A stretch of DNA of 64,000 bases, taken from contig NZ_WHUG01000005.1 of assembly GCF_009380215.1 (NCBI RefSeq), positions 248,001 through 312,000 on the forward strand, read 5' to 3'. This stretch comes from Rugamonas aquatica (lineage in GTDB: Bacteria > Pseudomonadota > Gammaproteobacteria > Burkholderiales > Burkholderiaceae_D). Made by a program: the position numbers and the translations under genes. Positions 49,607-58,807 of the stretch are shown here, in pieces. Under the pieces are notes generated by a model. It was not told where the DNA came from, did not search any database, and was given only the letters and a program-made list of their open reading frames with translations. Numbering within the stretch: position 1 is the first letter of the stretch; every line of letters starts with the position of its first letter.

Positions 49607-50809
49607 TTAAAGCACTTTGGCGATCGCGTCAATGACGATGTCGATATTGCGGGAATTCAGCGCCGCGACGCAGATGCGGCCGGTATCGACGGCGTAGATC
49701 GACTGTTCGCGCAGTTTCTCCACTTGCGCCTTGCTCAGGCCCGAGTACGAGAACATGCCGACCTGGTCGCGCACGAAGGCGAAATCATGGGCTGGCGCCT
49801 TGGCCTTGAGCTTGGCCACGAAGGCTTCGCGCATTTCCTTGATACGCACGCGCATGCCGGCCAGCTCGTCTTCCCACAGCTGACGCAGTTCCGGCGTGGT
49901 CAGCACGGTGGCCACCACCTTGCCGCCGTGGACCGGAGGATTCGAGTAGTTGGTGCGCACCACGCGCTTCAGCTGCGACATCACGCGGCCAGCCTCTTCG
50001 CCGGTGGCGGCGACCACGCTCAGCGCGCCCACGCGTTCGCCGTACAGCGAGAACGACTTCGAGAACGAATTCGACACCAGCAGCGGACCGCCCGCAGCGG
50101 CGAAGCGGCGCACCACGGCGCCGTCTTCCGCGATGCCGGCGCCGAAGCCCTGGTAAGCCATGTCCAGGAACGGCACCAGGCCGCCATTGGTGACGGCGGC
50201 GATCACTTCATCCCACTGGGCCGAGGTCAGGTCGGCGCCGGTCGGGTTGTGGCAGCAGGCGTGCAGCAGCACGATGGAGCCGCGCGGCATGGCCTTCAGG
50301 GCGGCCAGCATGCCGGCGAAGTTCACGCCGTGGGTCGCCGCATCGTAGTAGGCGTAGTTGTTGACGGTGAAGCCGGCGCTCTCGAACAGCGCGCGGTGGT
50401 TTTCCCAGCTTGGGTCGCTGATGTAGACCTGCGAATCCGGTGCGAAACGCTTGAGGAAGTCTGCGCCGATCTTCAGCGCGCCGGTGCCGCCGATGGCCTG
50501 CACCGTCACCGCCCGCTTCTCTTGAATTACCGCGCTGTCGGCGCCAAATACCAGCTCCTGCACCGCCTTGTCGTAGGCAGCCAGGCCTTCGATCGGCAGG
50601 TAGGTGCGCGGGGCCGGCGCGGCGATCAGGATTGCTTCCGCTTTCTGCACGCACGACAGCAGCGGCACTTTGCCGTTGTCGTCATAATAGACGCCCACGC
50701 CCAGATTGATTTTGGCCGGATTCTGGTCGGCGTTAAATGCTTCGGTAATGCCCAGGATAGGGTCGCGTGGGGCCATGTCGATGGCGCTGAACAAGCTAGG
50801 ATTCGTCAT
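49607..50809 (-). CDS. Aspartate/aromatic amino acid aminotransferase (class I, PLP)
   Basis: A 400-residue fold-type I aminotransferase starting 'MTNPSLFSAIDMAPRDPILG', a signature of the AspC/TyrB subgroup. The Schiff-base lysine lies in 'SNSFSKSFSLYGER', the cofactor asparagine/aspartate region in 'HNPTGADL' and 'PFLDMAYQGFG', and the substrate-binding arginine near 'GRICVAALNSRN'. It transfers amino groups between aspartate or aromatic amino acids and 2-oxoglutarate. The start at 50809 matches the family. It is divergent from uvrB across 113 bp. The choice between aspC and tyrB is open. Confidence 0.92.
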   Translation of the reverse strand: MTNPSLFSAIDMAPRDPILGITEAFNADQNPAKINLGVGVYYDDNGKVPLLSCVQKAEAILIAAPAPRTYLPIEGLAAYDKAVQELVFGADSAVIQEKRAVTVQAIGGTGALKIGADFLKRFAPDSQVYISDPSWENHRALFESAGFTVNNYAYYDAATHGVNFAGMLAALKAMPRGSIVLLHACCHNPTGADLTSAQWDEVIAAVTNGGLVPFLDMAYQGFGAGIAEDGAVVRRFAAAGGPLLVSNSFSKSFSLYGERVGALSVVAATGEEAGRVMSQLKRVVRTNYSNPPVHGGKVVATVLTTPELRQLWEDELAGMRVRIKEMREAFVAKLKAKAPAHDFAFVRDQVGMFSYSGLSKAQVEKLREQSIYAVDTGRICVAALNSRNIDIVIDAIAKVL

Positions 50810-50922
50810 GATAAGATTGGATTCGATTGGAAGCGGTACGCAGCGGTTGAAGGTAGACAGCGCCCCTCGAAAAAAACGCTCAGGCCGCTGGCAGGCCATT
50901 ATTTTAACAAAGGTCGGACAAG

Positions 50923-52995
50923 ATGGCTGATTTACCAGTAGTAGACACCCCAGGCGCAACGGTAGTCACCTTCCCGGACTCGCCGTTCAAGCTGCACCAA
51001 CCCTTCCCGCCCGCCGGCGACCAGCCCACCGCGATCGACCAGCTGTGCGAGGGCATCGACGACGGCCTGTTCTTCCAGACGCTGCTCGGCGTGACCGGCT
51101 CCGGCAAGACCTACACGATGGCCAATGTGATCGCCCGCAAGGGACGTCCCGCCATCGTCTTCGCGCCGAACAAGACGCTGGCCGCGCAGCTGTACTCGGA
51201 GTTCCGCGAATTCTTCCCGGAGAACGCGGTCGAGTACTTCGTCTCCTACTACGATTACTACCAGCCGGAAGCCTACGTGCCACAGCGCGACCTGTTCATT
51301 GAAAAGGATTCGTCCATCAATGAGCACATCGAGCAGATGCGCCTGTCGTGCACCAAGTCGCTGATGGAGCGGCGCGACGTCATCATCGTCGCCACCGTGT
51401 CGGCGATCTACGGTATCGGTAATCCGACCGAATATCACCAGATGATCCTGACCTTGCGCGCCAAGGACCGCGTGTCGCAGCGCGACATCATCGCCCGCCT
51501 GATCCAGATGCAGTACACCCGAAACGAAGTGGACTTCGGCCGCGGCACCTTCCGCGTGCGCGGCGACACGCTCGACATCTTCCCGGCGGAGAATGCGGAA
51601 CTGGCGGTGCGCCTGGACCTGTTCGACGACGAGCTGGAATCGATCCAGCTGTTCGATCCGCTGACCGGCCGCGTCAAGCAGAAGATCCCGCGCTTCACCG
51701 TGTATCCGGGTTCGCACTACGTCACGCCGCGTTCGACCGTGCTGCGCGCGATCGAGACCATCAAGGTGGAGCTGCGCGAGCGGCTGGAGTTCTACCGCAA
51801 GGAGAACAAGCTGATCGAAGAACAGCGCCTGGAACAGCGCACCCGCTTCGACCTGGAGATGATGACCGAGATCGGCTTCACGAAAGGCATCGAGAACTAC
51901 TCGCGCCACCTGAGCGGCGCCCAGCCCGGCGAACCGCCGCCGACGCTGGTCGACTACCTGCCGAAGGATGCGCTGATGTTCCTCGACGAGTCGCACGTGC
52001 TGATCGGCCAGCTGAGCGCCATGTACAACGGCGACCGCTCGCGCAAGGCCAACCTGGTGGACTACGGCTTCCGCCTGCCGTCCGCGATGGACAACCGGCC
52101 GCTGAAGTTCGAGGAGTTCGAGCAGAAGATGCGGCAGACGGTGTTCGTCTCCGCCACGCCGGCCGATTACGAAAAGACCCACGCCGACCAGGTGGTCGAG
52201 CAGGTGGTGCGCCCCACCGGCCTGGTGGACCCGCAGATCATCGTGCGCCCGGCCAGCTCGCAGGTGGACGACCTGATGTCCGAGATCACGCTGCGCGTCG
52301 CCAAGAACGAGCGCGTGCTGGTGACGACGCTGACCAAGCGCATGTCCGAACAGCTGACCGAATACCTGAGCGACCATGGCATCAAGGTGCGCTACCTGCA
52401 CAGCGATATCGAGACGGTGGAACGGGTCGAGCTGCTGCGCGACCTGCGCATCGGCACCTTCGACGTGCTGGTGGGGATCAACCTGCTGCGCGAAGGCCTG
52501 GACTTGCCCGAGGTGTCGCTGGTGGCAATCCTGGACGCCGACAAGGAAGGCTTCCTGCGTTCCGAGCGTTCGCTGATCCAGACCATCGGCCGCGCCGCGC
52601 GTAACCTGAACGGCGTGGCGCTGCTGTATGCGGACCGCATGACCGACTCGATGGAACGCGCCATCGGCGAGACGGAACGCCGGCGCGCCAAGCAGATCGC
52701 CTTCAACACCGCCAACGGCATCGTGCCGCGCGGCGTGCACAAGGTGATTCGCGACATGATCGACGGCGTCTACAGCCCGCAGGATGCGCGTGAAGAGCTG
52801 CAGGTGGCGCAGGAGACGGCCAAGTACGAATCAATGAGCGAGAAGCAGATCAGCAAGGAGATCAAGCGCCTGGAGAAAGCCATGCTCGATCACGCCAAGA
52901 ACCTGGAGTTCGAAAAAGCCGCGCAGGTGCGCGACCAGCTGCATGTGCTCAAGCAGCAGCTGTTCGGCGCACCGGGCGCGGACAATATCGCCTGA
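50923..52995 (+). CDS. uvrB: Excinuclease ABC subunit UvrB
   Basis: A 690-residue protein with Walker A 'GVTGSGKT' (56-63), the damage-probing beta hairpin '[13 protein letters not shown]' (about 109-121), the DEAD-type 'FLDESH' motif, helicase motifs near '[19 protein letters not shown]', and a C-terminal UVR motif ('[13 protein letters not shown]') that binds UvrC. It verifies DNA damage handed over by UvrA in nucleotide excision repair. The length is normal. Unlike many uvrB genes, no LexA box is visible in the 113 bp before it, so it appears not to be directly SOS-controlled here. Its stop is 3 bp from the convergent hydrolase gene. Confidence 0.97.
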   Translation: MADLPVVDTPGATVVTFPDSPFKLHQPFPPAGDQPTAIDQLCEGIDDGLFFQTLLGVTGSGKTYTMANVIARKGRPAIVFAPNKTLAAQLYSEFREFFPENAVEYFVSYYDYYQPEAYVPQRDLFIEKDSSINEHIEQMRLSCTKSLMERRDVIIVATVSAIYGIGNPTEYHQMILTLRAKDRVSQRDIIARLIQMQYTRNEVDFGRGTFRVRGDTLDIFPAENAELAVRLDLFDDELESIQLFDPLTGRVKQKIPRFTVYPGSHYVTPRSTVLRAIETIKVELRERLEFYRKENKLIEEQRLEQRTRFDLEMMTEIGFTKGIENYSRHLSGAQPGEPPPTLVDYLPKDALMFLDESHVLIGQLSAMYNGDRSRKANLVDYGFRLPSAMDNRPLKFEEFEQKMRQTVFVSATPADYEKTHADQVVEQVVRPTGLVDPQIIVRPASSQVDDLMSEITLRVAKNERVLVTTLTKRMSEQLTEYLSDHGIKVRYLHSDIETVERVELLRDLRIGTFDVLVGINLLREGLDLPEVSLVAILDADKEGFLRSERSLIQTIGRAARNLNGVALLYADRMTDSMERAIGETERRRAKQIAFNTANGIVPRGVHKVIRDMIDGVYSPQDAREELQVAQETAKYESMSEKQISKEIKRLEKAMLDHAKNLEFEKAAQVRDQLHVLKQQLFGAPGADNIA

Positions 52996-52998
52996 CGC

Positions 52999-53949
52999 TT
53001 ATTTGCCGGCCGGCGGCGCCTTGACGAATGTGCTCAAGGCGTCGATCAGTTGCGGCGCCACCGGCAGTTCCGGACTGCCGTAGGATTTCATCTGCAAGGC
53101 TTCGTCGCTGCCGACGATCTTCAGCAGGTGATTCATGCCCTCCACTACCACCAGCCTGGCGCGCGGCGCAGCAGCAGCCAGCGCCTGCGCTTCCGAGACC
53201 TGCACCTGAATGTCCGATGTCCCTTGCAGGATCAGCACCGGCATGGCCAGCGCCGCGATCGCCGTGCGCGGATCGTACTTCAGCGACGAAATCAGATACG
53301 GCTGCACCGACGGATGGTAGAGCATCATCAAGCCTTGCGGCACATCGTCAACCGTCTTGCCCTGCTTGAGCGCGGCCAGTATGCGCTCGCTCTGATCGAA
53401 GACCGGCGGCGGCAGCTTGGACTTGAGCTGGTCGTGCAGGATCTCGTCGAGCGGATGGCCGGCGCCGGCGATCAGCACGCAGGCATCGGCCGGCGCCTGC
53501 CGGCAAGCCTCGGCGGCGATCTGCGCGCCTTCGCTATGCCCGGCCATCACCACGCGCGAGAAGCGCGGATCGGCGCGCAGCTTGCGCAGCCAGGCGGTGG
53601 CGTCTCCGATGTAATCGTCCAGCCGCAGATCCTGCTCCTTCCACACCGGCAGCGCGCTGGCGCCTATGCCGCGCTTGTCGTAACGCACCGAGGCGATGCC
53701 GCGCCTGGCCAGCGCCTCGGCCACCATGAGCAGCGAATCGTTAGGCCCCGGCAGCAGCTTGCTGTTGCCGTCGCGGTCAGTCGGGCCGGAGCCTGCGTGC
53801 AGCAGCACCACCGGCACCTTGCCGCCGCCATCCGGCAGCAGCTCCGTTCCATACAAGGTGCCGCCGCCTATATCCAGCGACACCGGCCGCTGCGCCGCAT
53901 GGGCGGACAGCGACACCATCAACAACGACAGCAAGAGCTTGAAGCGCAT
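52999..53949 (-). CDS. Secreted alpha/beta hydrolase
   Basis: A 316-residue protein with a signal peptide ('LLLSLLMVSLSAHA'), the nucleophile elbow 'GHSEG', a late aspartate in 'QGTSDIQV' and a histidine in 'GMNHLLK', giving a full Ser-Asp-His triad. The oxyanion 'LLHAGSGPTDRDGNS' fits the family of dienelactone-hydrolase/acyl-esterase-like periplasmic enzymes. It starts 2 bp after the SdpI-like gene and is probably co-transcribed with the ArsR-SdpI pair. The substrate is unknown. Confidence 0.88.
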   Translation of the reverse strand: MRFKLLLSLLMVSLSAHAAQRPVSLDIGGGTLYGTELLPDGGGKVPVVLLHAGSGPTDRDGNSKLLPGPNDSLLMVAEALARRGIASVRYDKRGIGASALPVWKEQDLRLDDYIGDATAWLRKLRADPRFSRVVMAGHSEGAQIAAEACRQAPADACVLIAGAGHPLDEILHDQLKSKLPPPVFDQSERILAALKQGKTVDDVPQGLMMLYHPSVQPYLISSLKYDPRTAIAALAMPVLILQGTSDIQVQVSEAQALAAAAPRARLVVVEGMNHLLKIVGSDEALQMKSYGSPELPVAPQLIDALSTFVKAPPAGK

Positions 53950-53951
53950 AC

Positions 53952-54599
53952 CTATTCTCCGATCTGTTGAGGAAGACGTTTATACAGCAGCAGCGAGTAC
54001 CCCACCGCCAGCGGGGTCCAGGCCATCATCAGCACCAGCAGCACCCACTGCGGGGCGCCCAGCCACAAGGCAAACAGGCCCAGTACGCCGCTGCCCACCA
54101 TCAGCTGCGCCGCCAGCCGGTGCGTGGCGTACCAAACACGTTCGCTGGCGATGGTCCACGGCGTGCGTATGCCCAGGAAGAAGTTGCGGCGCACCTTGCC
54201 CATCGGGTCGCCGGTCAGGATAAGCAGGATGAAGACGCCGGCCGGAATCGCCCGCTCCATCGGCACGGCGATGTGCAGCGTGGCCGCCAGCACCAGCACA
54301 TAAACATAGGCGAGCATGCCGACGACAACGCCGAACGTGTAGTAGTAAGTCGATTCGAAGCCGGCCATGTCGAAGCGCCGCGGCGAGATGGCCGGCAGCA
54401 CCACGCCCGTCAGCGCGATCACCGCCATCAGGCCGGGGCCCAGCAGCCATAAGGCCGCGCGCGAACTGTAGCCGTCCACCACGCCGTCGATATTCCAGTG
54501 CGTGGGCACCTGCTCGGGCAGCTGCGGCCAGAAGTAGACGGTGGCCGCGCAGGCGGCGGCGATCAATACGAAGCAAAACATCAGATAGCGTGTTCTCAT
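53952..54599 (-). CDS. SdpI-family membrane protein (DUF1648)
   Basis: A 215-residue protein with about six hydrophobic segments. The DUF1648 motif 'PTHWNIDGVVDGYSS' lies near residues 32-46, and a C-terminal SdpI region ('KVRRNFFLGIRTPWTIASER') follows. In Bacillus, SdpI confers immunity to the SdpC toxin and controls the autorepressor SdpR. In proteobacteria the pair occurs without the toxin and the role is unclear. The start overlaps the ArsR stop by 4 bp (ATGA). Confidence 0.87.
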   Translation of the reverse strand: MRTRYLMFCFVLIAAACAATVYFWPQLPEQVPTHWNIDGVVDGYSSRAALWLLGPGLMAVIALTGVVLPAISPRRFDMAGFESTYYYTFGVVVGMLAYVYVLVLAATLHIAVPMERAIPAGVFILLILTGDPMGKVRRNFFLGIRTPWTIASERVWYATHRLAAQLMVGSGVLGLFALWLGAPQWVLLVLMMAWTPLAVGYSLLLYKRLPQQIGE

Positions 54600-54883
54600 T
54601 TTTTCCTCGGTTTGGTTTCGGGGCCGGCCAGGTCCATTATCCACGACAGCACATCCTGAAGCACCGTGGTGTTCAAGCCGTACCAGATGGCCTGCCCTTC
54701 GCGGCGGCGGGTAATCAGGTCGGCTTCCGCCAGCACCGCGAAGTGGTGCGACATGGTGGGTTTGCTCATGTCGAAATGCGCCGCCAGGTCGCCGGCCGTC
54801 ATCTCGCCCGGACGCAGCAGGCGCAATATCTCGCGCCTTGCCGGATCGGCGATCGCCTTGAACGCATTGTTGGAAGCCTTCAT
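54596..54883 (-). CDS. ArsR/SdpR-family autorepressor
   Basis: A 95-residue winged helix-turn-helix protein ('FKAIADPARREILRLLRPGE', recognition helix around 'SKPTMSHHFAVLAEADLI'). It has no cysteine pair of the metal-sensing type, as in SdpR. It is translationally coupled to the SdpI-like gene, and an operator-like array lies just upstream of its start, so autorepression of the three-gene operon, relieved by membrane sequestration, is the likely scheme by analogy with SdpR-SdpI. Confidence 0.9.
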   Translation of the reverse strand: MKASNNAFKAIADPARREILRLLRPGEMTAGDLAAHFDMSKPTMSHHFAVLAEADLITRRREGQAIWYGLNTTVLQDVLSWIMDLAGPETKPRKK

Positions 54884-54892
54884 ATTAAGACA

Positions 54893-54916
54893 GATATCTA
54901 ATTAGATAATCATCTA
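54893..54916. promoter_or_regulatory. Operator array of the ArsR-SdpI operon
   Basis: Three half sites alternate in direction at 8-bp steps: ATCTA (54896-54900), TAGAT (54903-54907) and ATCTA (54912-54916). The first pair makes the perfect palindrome ATCTAATTAGAT (54896-54907). It lies 13 bp upstream of the ArsR start codon and would overlap its promoter. Confidence 0.65.
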
Positions 54917-55012
54917 AATATAGACCCGCATCGAACCCCGGTCAAGCGATTTGACGCATGCCGTGAGCATGGCTATGATTTGCTTTTTAATTAACTACGA
55001 AAGCAACGACCA

Positions 55013-56506
55013 ATGCGCCTTACCGCCACCCTGGCTTTGATACCCGCCCTGCTCTTCAGCCCCACCGCCGGCGCCTTCGAGCGCCAGGACTGGCTCGACG
55101 ACTATGCAGCGCTGAAGACGGCACTGGAGCAACGCTACGCCAACCTGGCATGGTTTGCTTCGCCACAGAGCGGCGTCAATCTGCCGGCGCTGGACAAGCG
55201 CACCCGCCGCCTGCTGGAGATTGCCGAAGACGATGCGATGGCCAAGGCAGCGCTGTCGGGCTTCATCAATGGCTTCCATGACGGCCACCTGTCCTCCGCC
55301 GGCCCGGTGCTGCAAACGAAAATCGCGCAGCCGCTGGCGATGCCCAAGGTCGACTACTCCAAATTGAATGCGACGCAGGCCTGCGCGATACTCGGCTATG
55401 CGCCGCAACGCGGCGTGGCGTTCTCGCTGCCGTTCGAGAGCCTGCCCGGCACGGTGCTGGAAGCCGACGGCCTGGCGCGCACCTTCCGCAGCGGCGTGGT
55501 GACGGCGCCCGATGGCACGCGCCTGGGCGTGGTGCGCATCTCCCGCTTCCGCGAGCAGGACGCCTCCCCTGCCGCCTGCATGCAAGCCTGGTCGGAGCGC
55601 CAGGCCAAGGGCGCGATGAGCGACGCCGACATCAAACCGGTGAAGGAAGCCGCCGGCGCGGCCTGGATGCGTACGCTGGCGGCGCAATTGCAGCACTTCC
55701 GCGAGCAGAAGGTGGCGGCGGTGATGGTCGACGTGGGCGGCAACTCTGGCGGCAACGACAGCGGCGACTGGGCCACGCGCCTGTTCACCGCGCGCGACGT
55801 GCATTCGGCGCCGATGCTGATGGTGGCGGCGCCGGTGGCGGCACAATACTTCGACGAGCAACTGGGCCAGCTGCGCGCAGCGCAAAAGGAAACGGATGCG
55901 ACGCCGGAAGCGCAGACGATGCTGGAACAATCGATCGCCGCGTTCGAAGCGCGCAAGGCCGGCATCGCGGCGCGCGGCTGCGACCTGTCGTGGGCGTGGA
56001 GCGAGCAGCGGCCGTGGCAGCCGTATGGATGCAGCCGCCTGATCGAGGCCGGCTATGCCAGCGGCCAGGCCAGCTACCTGCCGGCCAAGTCCTTCGGCAA
56101 CCAGAAAATCGCCTCCAGCATCTACTGGGCGGCCGAGGTGGATGAGTTGCGCGGCGCCTGGAGCGGGCCGGTGTATGTGCTGACCGACGGCGGCACGGCG
56201 TCGTCGGCGGAGATGTTTGCGTCGCTGATGCAGGATGCCGTCGGCGCCCGCATCGTCGGCGGCGCCAGCAGCGGCGACGGCTGCGGCTTCATGGCCAGCA
56301 CGCCGCCGGTGGAGCTGCCGCATTCGCATCTGCGCTACCGCGTGCCCAACTGCACGCGTCTGCGGGCCGACGGCAGCAACGAGGTCACAGGCGTCAAGCC
56401 GGACCTGCCCATCCTGCCGGCCGATGGCGAGGGCGACCGCGCCCGCGCCTGGCGTCTGCTGGATACGGTGGCAGCCGACCTGCGCGCGCGCAGCGCCAAA
56501 CCTTAA
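55013..56506 (+). CDS. Secreted S41-family peptidase
   Basis: A 497-residue protein with a signal peptide (to about residue 21) and an S41 fold. It has 'GFHDGHLSS' early, 'MVDVGGNSGGND' in the middle and 'TDGGTASSAEMFA' late; the serine of the last motif is the usual catalytic residue and 'GVKPDLPI' closes the domain. It lacks an obvious PDZ domain. Members cleave exposed C termini or act as secreted serine peptidases. It diverges from the ArsR operon and converges with marC with a 4-bp overlap. Confidence 0.88.
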   Translation: MRLTATLALIPALLFSPTAGAFERQDWLDDYAALKTALEQRYANLAWFASPQSGVNLPALDKRTRRLLEIAEDDAMAKAALSGFINGFHDGHLSSAGPVLQTKIAQPLAMPKVDYSKLNATQACAILGYAPQRGVAFSLPFESLPGTVLEADGLARTFRSGVVTAPDGTRLGVVRISRFREQDASPAACMQAWSERQAKGAMSDADIKPVKEAAGAAWMRTLAAQLQHFREQKVAAVMVDVGGNSGGNDSGDWATRLFTARDVHSAPMLMVAAPVAAQYFDEQLGQLRAAQKETDATPEAQTMLEQSIAAFEARKAGIAARGCDLSWAWSEQRPWQPYGCSRLIEAGYASGQASYLPAKSFGNQKIASSIYWAAEVDELRGAWSGPVYVLTDGGTASSAEMFASLMQDAVGARIVGGASSGDGCGFMASTPPVELPHSHLRYRVPNCTRLRADGSNEVTGVKPDLPILPADGEGDRARAWRLLDTVAADLRARSAKP

Positions 56507-57099
56507 AGGGTTTTGACGAACTCGCGTATGCCGCCGAGCAGCATTTCGATGGACATCGCGGTCAGGATCAGGCCCATCAAGCGTTCGAAGGCGGTCATCA
56601 CCTGAGGGCCGAGGACTTTCTGCAGTTTCTCGGCGCTCAGGAACACCGCCAGCCAGACCAGGCCCACGGCCGCCAGCGCGGCCACGTGCACCAGCACCTC
56701 GCCGGTGCTCTCGCGCGAGAACAGCAGCACCGTGGCCAGCGCCGACGGCCCGGCCAGCGCCGGGATCGCCAGCGGCACGATGAACGGCTCGCCGCCCTCG
56801 GTGCGGCCCAGCACGCCGTCCGGATGCGGGAAGATCATGCGGATCGAGATCAGCAGCAGTATCACGCTGCCGCCGATGCGCAGCGACACTTCCGACAACT
56901 GCAGCGCGGTCAGGAAGTGCCGGCCGAAGAACATGAAGATCAGCAACAGCACGAAGGCGATCGCGCACTCGCGGATGACGATGCGCGAGCGGCGCGCGAC
57001 CGGCACGGGGTTGAGCACGCTGGCGAACAGCGGCACGTTGCCGAACGGGTCAGTCACCAGCAGCAGCAGGATGAAGGTCTGGAAAAAGTTCTGGGTCAT
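56503..57099 (-). CDS. MarC-family integral membrane protein
   Basis: A 198-residue protein with six predicted membrane helices and the MarC/UPF0056 motifs 'LLVTDPFGNVPLF' (about residues 14-26) and 'PLAIPALAGPSALATVL' (about 108-124). The family was once linked to multiple antibiotic resistance but its role is undetermined; some members are proposed amino-acid transporters. It is a single gene. The strong hairpin between it and the upstream PEP-CTERM gene isolates its transcription from that unit. Confidence 0.9.
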   Translation of the reverse strand: MTQNFFQTFILLLLVTDPFGNVPLFASVLNPVPVARRSRIVIRECAIAFVLLLIFMFFGRHFLTALQLSEVSLRIGGSVILLLISIRMIFPHPDGVLGRTEGGEPFIVPLAIPALAGPSALATVLLFSRESTGEVLVHVAALAAVGLVWLAVFLSAEKLQKVLGPQVMTAFERLMGLILTAMSIEMLLGGIREFVKTL

Positions 57100-57120
57100 G
57101 GCATCCCTGGGTCAAATGAA

Positions 57121-57144
57121 AAACGGGAGCCGAAGCTCCCGTTT
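57121..57144 (-). terminator. Strong intrinsic terminator of the PEP-CTERM genes
   Basis: AAACGGGAGC and GCTCCCGTTT form a perfect 10-bp stem. On the minus strand the loop is TTCG, an extra-stable tetraloop, and a T run follows. It lies 22 bp after the stop of the PEP-CTERM gene at 57167. Confidence 0.9.
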
Positions 57145-57166
57145 GCAGTGTACCACCAGATTCAGC

Positions 57167-57847
57167 TTATGCCGATTTGCGGCGGCGTGCTACCACACCA
57201 ATCAAGCCCAGGCCTGCCAGCAGCATGCCGTAGGTTTCTGGTTCTGGTACTGGCTGCGCGTAAGTGTAAGTCACGTGGGCGTAGCCATTGAAAGCCGTTA
57301 CGCTCAGCGACTTGGTGTTACCCGAAGTGCCATTGAACGCCGAGCTGGCGGTGCCAACCAGACTGGCGTGCACGGCGCCAGCGCCAGAGAACAGCGACAG
57401 CGTGCCGGCGTCCGAGAACACTGCCGAATTGCTGAACAGCGTGGCGCCAGGGGCGTAGGTCGCACCCGACAGGCCGCTGTAGTTGGCGACGCCGTCAAAA
57501 GACTCTTCGACGAAGCTCTTGGCAACGGTACCTTGCAGTACCACCAGCGTGCCGGTCGCAGCGCTCAGCACCAGTTTTTCGCTAGCGGAAGCGTCGATCG
57601 TCGAGCCGGAACTGGTGCTCATGTTTTCCACCTTCAGCGTCGGCGTGAAGGAGCTGAACAGCTCAACTTTCACCGATTGCAAGGTACCCAGCGTGGTGTC
57701 GAATTTGGTCAGGTCCAGCACGCCATTACCAATTTTGGCATTAGCGATGACGTTGGAATTGACGGTAACGGTATGGCTAGCAGCGTGGGCAGCAGCCGCG
57801 CCGCTCAGAGCCGCGATGGCGACGAGAGTTTGAGTCAGTTTTTTCAT
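57167..57847 (-). CDS. PEP-CTERM anchored secreted protein (second of pair)
   Basis: A 226-residue protein with a signal peptide (to about residue 23), a Thr/Ser/Val-rich beta domain, and the PEP-CTERM sorting signal: 'VPEPETYGM', a hydrophobic helix ('LLAGLGLIGVV') and a basic tail ('ARRRKSA'). Exosortase would cut this tail during export and surface attachment, often with extracellular polysaccharide. It is a diverged paralogue of the gene 53 bp upstream; both share the 'SNVIA' and 'FSNSAVF'/'LSNSASF' patterns. No exosortase is in the window. Confidence 0.9.
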   Translation of the reverse strand: MKKLTQTLVAIAALSGAAAAHAASHTVTVNSNVIANAKIGNGVLDLTKFDTTLGTLQSVKVELFSSFTPTLKVENMSTSSGSTIDASASEKLVLSAATGTLVVLQGTVAKSFVEESFDGVANYSGLSGATYAPGATLFSNSAVFSDAGTLSLFSGAGAVHASLVGTASSAFNGTSGNTKSLSVTAFNGYAHVTYTYAQPVPEPETYGMLLAGLGLIGVVARRRKSA

Positions 57848-57900
57848 GTTCTATCCGTGTTAATGTCCGTTTTTCGGCGGGCGTATCGAGTTGGTGCAGC

Positions 57901-58554
57901 TCAGGCCTTGCGCGCTTTGCGCTTGGCGACGACGCCGACCAGAGCCAGGCCGGCCAGCAGCATGCCATAGGTTTCTGGCTCAGGAACTGGAGCGGTGGTG
58001 TAGGTGTAAGTTACCTTGCCGTAGCCACCGACGGTGGTCATGAAGTTTGCTTCAACGCCGTCGCCGTTGGCTTGGGTGAAAGCCTTGGCCGCGAACAGCG
58101 TAGCAACATTGCCGTTGCCGGTGAACAGGGCCAGATCGCTGGAGCCGTTGAAGCTGGCGCTGTTCGACAGCGAGTAAGCGTTGGTCAGGTTGAGGATGCC
58201 CTTGCCGTCGATGGTGGCATCCTGGTTCAGCAGAGGCGCCGAGAACAGCACCAGGGTGCTGTTGTCCGGACGGTTCAGCCACACGTCCACGCTCAGGCTG
58301 ACTGGAACGGTAATCGCGTCGTCGTTGTAGTTGGTCAGGTCGACTTTACCAGCGACGTCTGCGAACAGATCGAATTTAACGGAAGTCAGCGTGCCCAGCG
58401 ATGCATTGAACTGTGCGAAATTCAGCACGGCGGTCAGATCGGTCTGGGTGCTAGCGATGACATTGCTGGTGAAGGTTTGAGTGGCAGCCGATGCAGCTGC
58501 GGAAACGAAGCAACCTGCTACGAAGAGAGCTTGCGCGATTTTGTTCAAATTCAT
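57901..58554 (-). CDS. PEP-CTERM anchored secreted protein (first of pair)
   Basis: A 217-residue protein with a signal peptide ('ALFVAGCFVSAAASA'), a beta-rich domain ('SNVIASTQTDLTAVLNFAQF', 'FDLFADVAGKVDL') and a C-terminal 'VPEPETYGM', hydrophobic helix and 'KRKARKA'. The layout matches the choice-of-anchor type of PEP-CTERM proteins. It is co-oriented with its paralogue downstream and probably co-transcribed up to the terminator at 57121. The function is unknown, probably surface or matrix. Confidence 0.9.
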   Translation of the reverse strand: MNLNKIAQALFVAGCFVSAAASAATQTFTSNVIASTQTDLTAVLNFAQFNASLGTLTSVKFDLFADVAGKVDLTNYNDDAITVPVSLSVDVWLNRPDNSTLVLFSAPLLNQDATIDGKGILNLTNAYSLSNSASFNGSSDLALFTGNGNVATLFAAKAFTQANGDGVEANFMTTVGGYGKVTYTYTTAPVPEPETYGMLLAGLALVGVVAKRKARKA

Positions 58555-58762
58555 TGATATTCCAATTCAGATTATTTTTTCACAGGGGAAATATTTTTGC
58601 CCGGCCAGACTTCGTGGCGTGGCAAAAAATCTGTTTCCGCCAAACCTTAAAGCAATCTTAACACAAAATATCCTATTTGCATTTCTTTTTCCACATCTAA
58701 CAGGATATATTTGCAACTATTGTTGCCTTAGAGTATTTATTTGTCGTCAAGTAACCACATGT

Positions 58763-58789
58763 AAAAAAAGCGGCCATCGGCCGCTTTTC
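58763..58789 (-). terminator. Terminator after the phosphoribosyltransferase gene
   Basis: On the minus strand AAAAGCGGCC and GGCCGCTTTT pair around GAT, followed by a T run. It lies about 20 bp past the stop of the gene at 58808 and ends the hflK-to-phosphoribosyltransferase gene block. Confidence 0.88.
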
Positions 58790-58807
58790 TGCAGGGCAAC
58801 AAACAGC

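Noticed and set aside
50810..50922. LexA box upstream of uvrB
   Set aside because: I looked for CTG-N10-CAG in the gap and found no match, so SOS control of uvrB is not claimed.
54995..56968. Minus-strand frame opposite the S41 peptidase and marC region
   Set aside because: It spans two genes of known families on other frames and has only low-complexity Arg/His/Ala composition.
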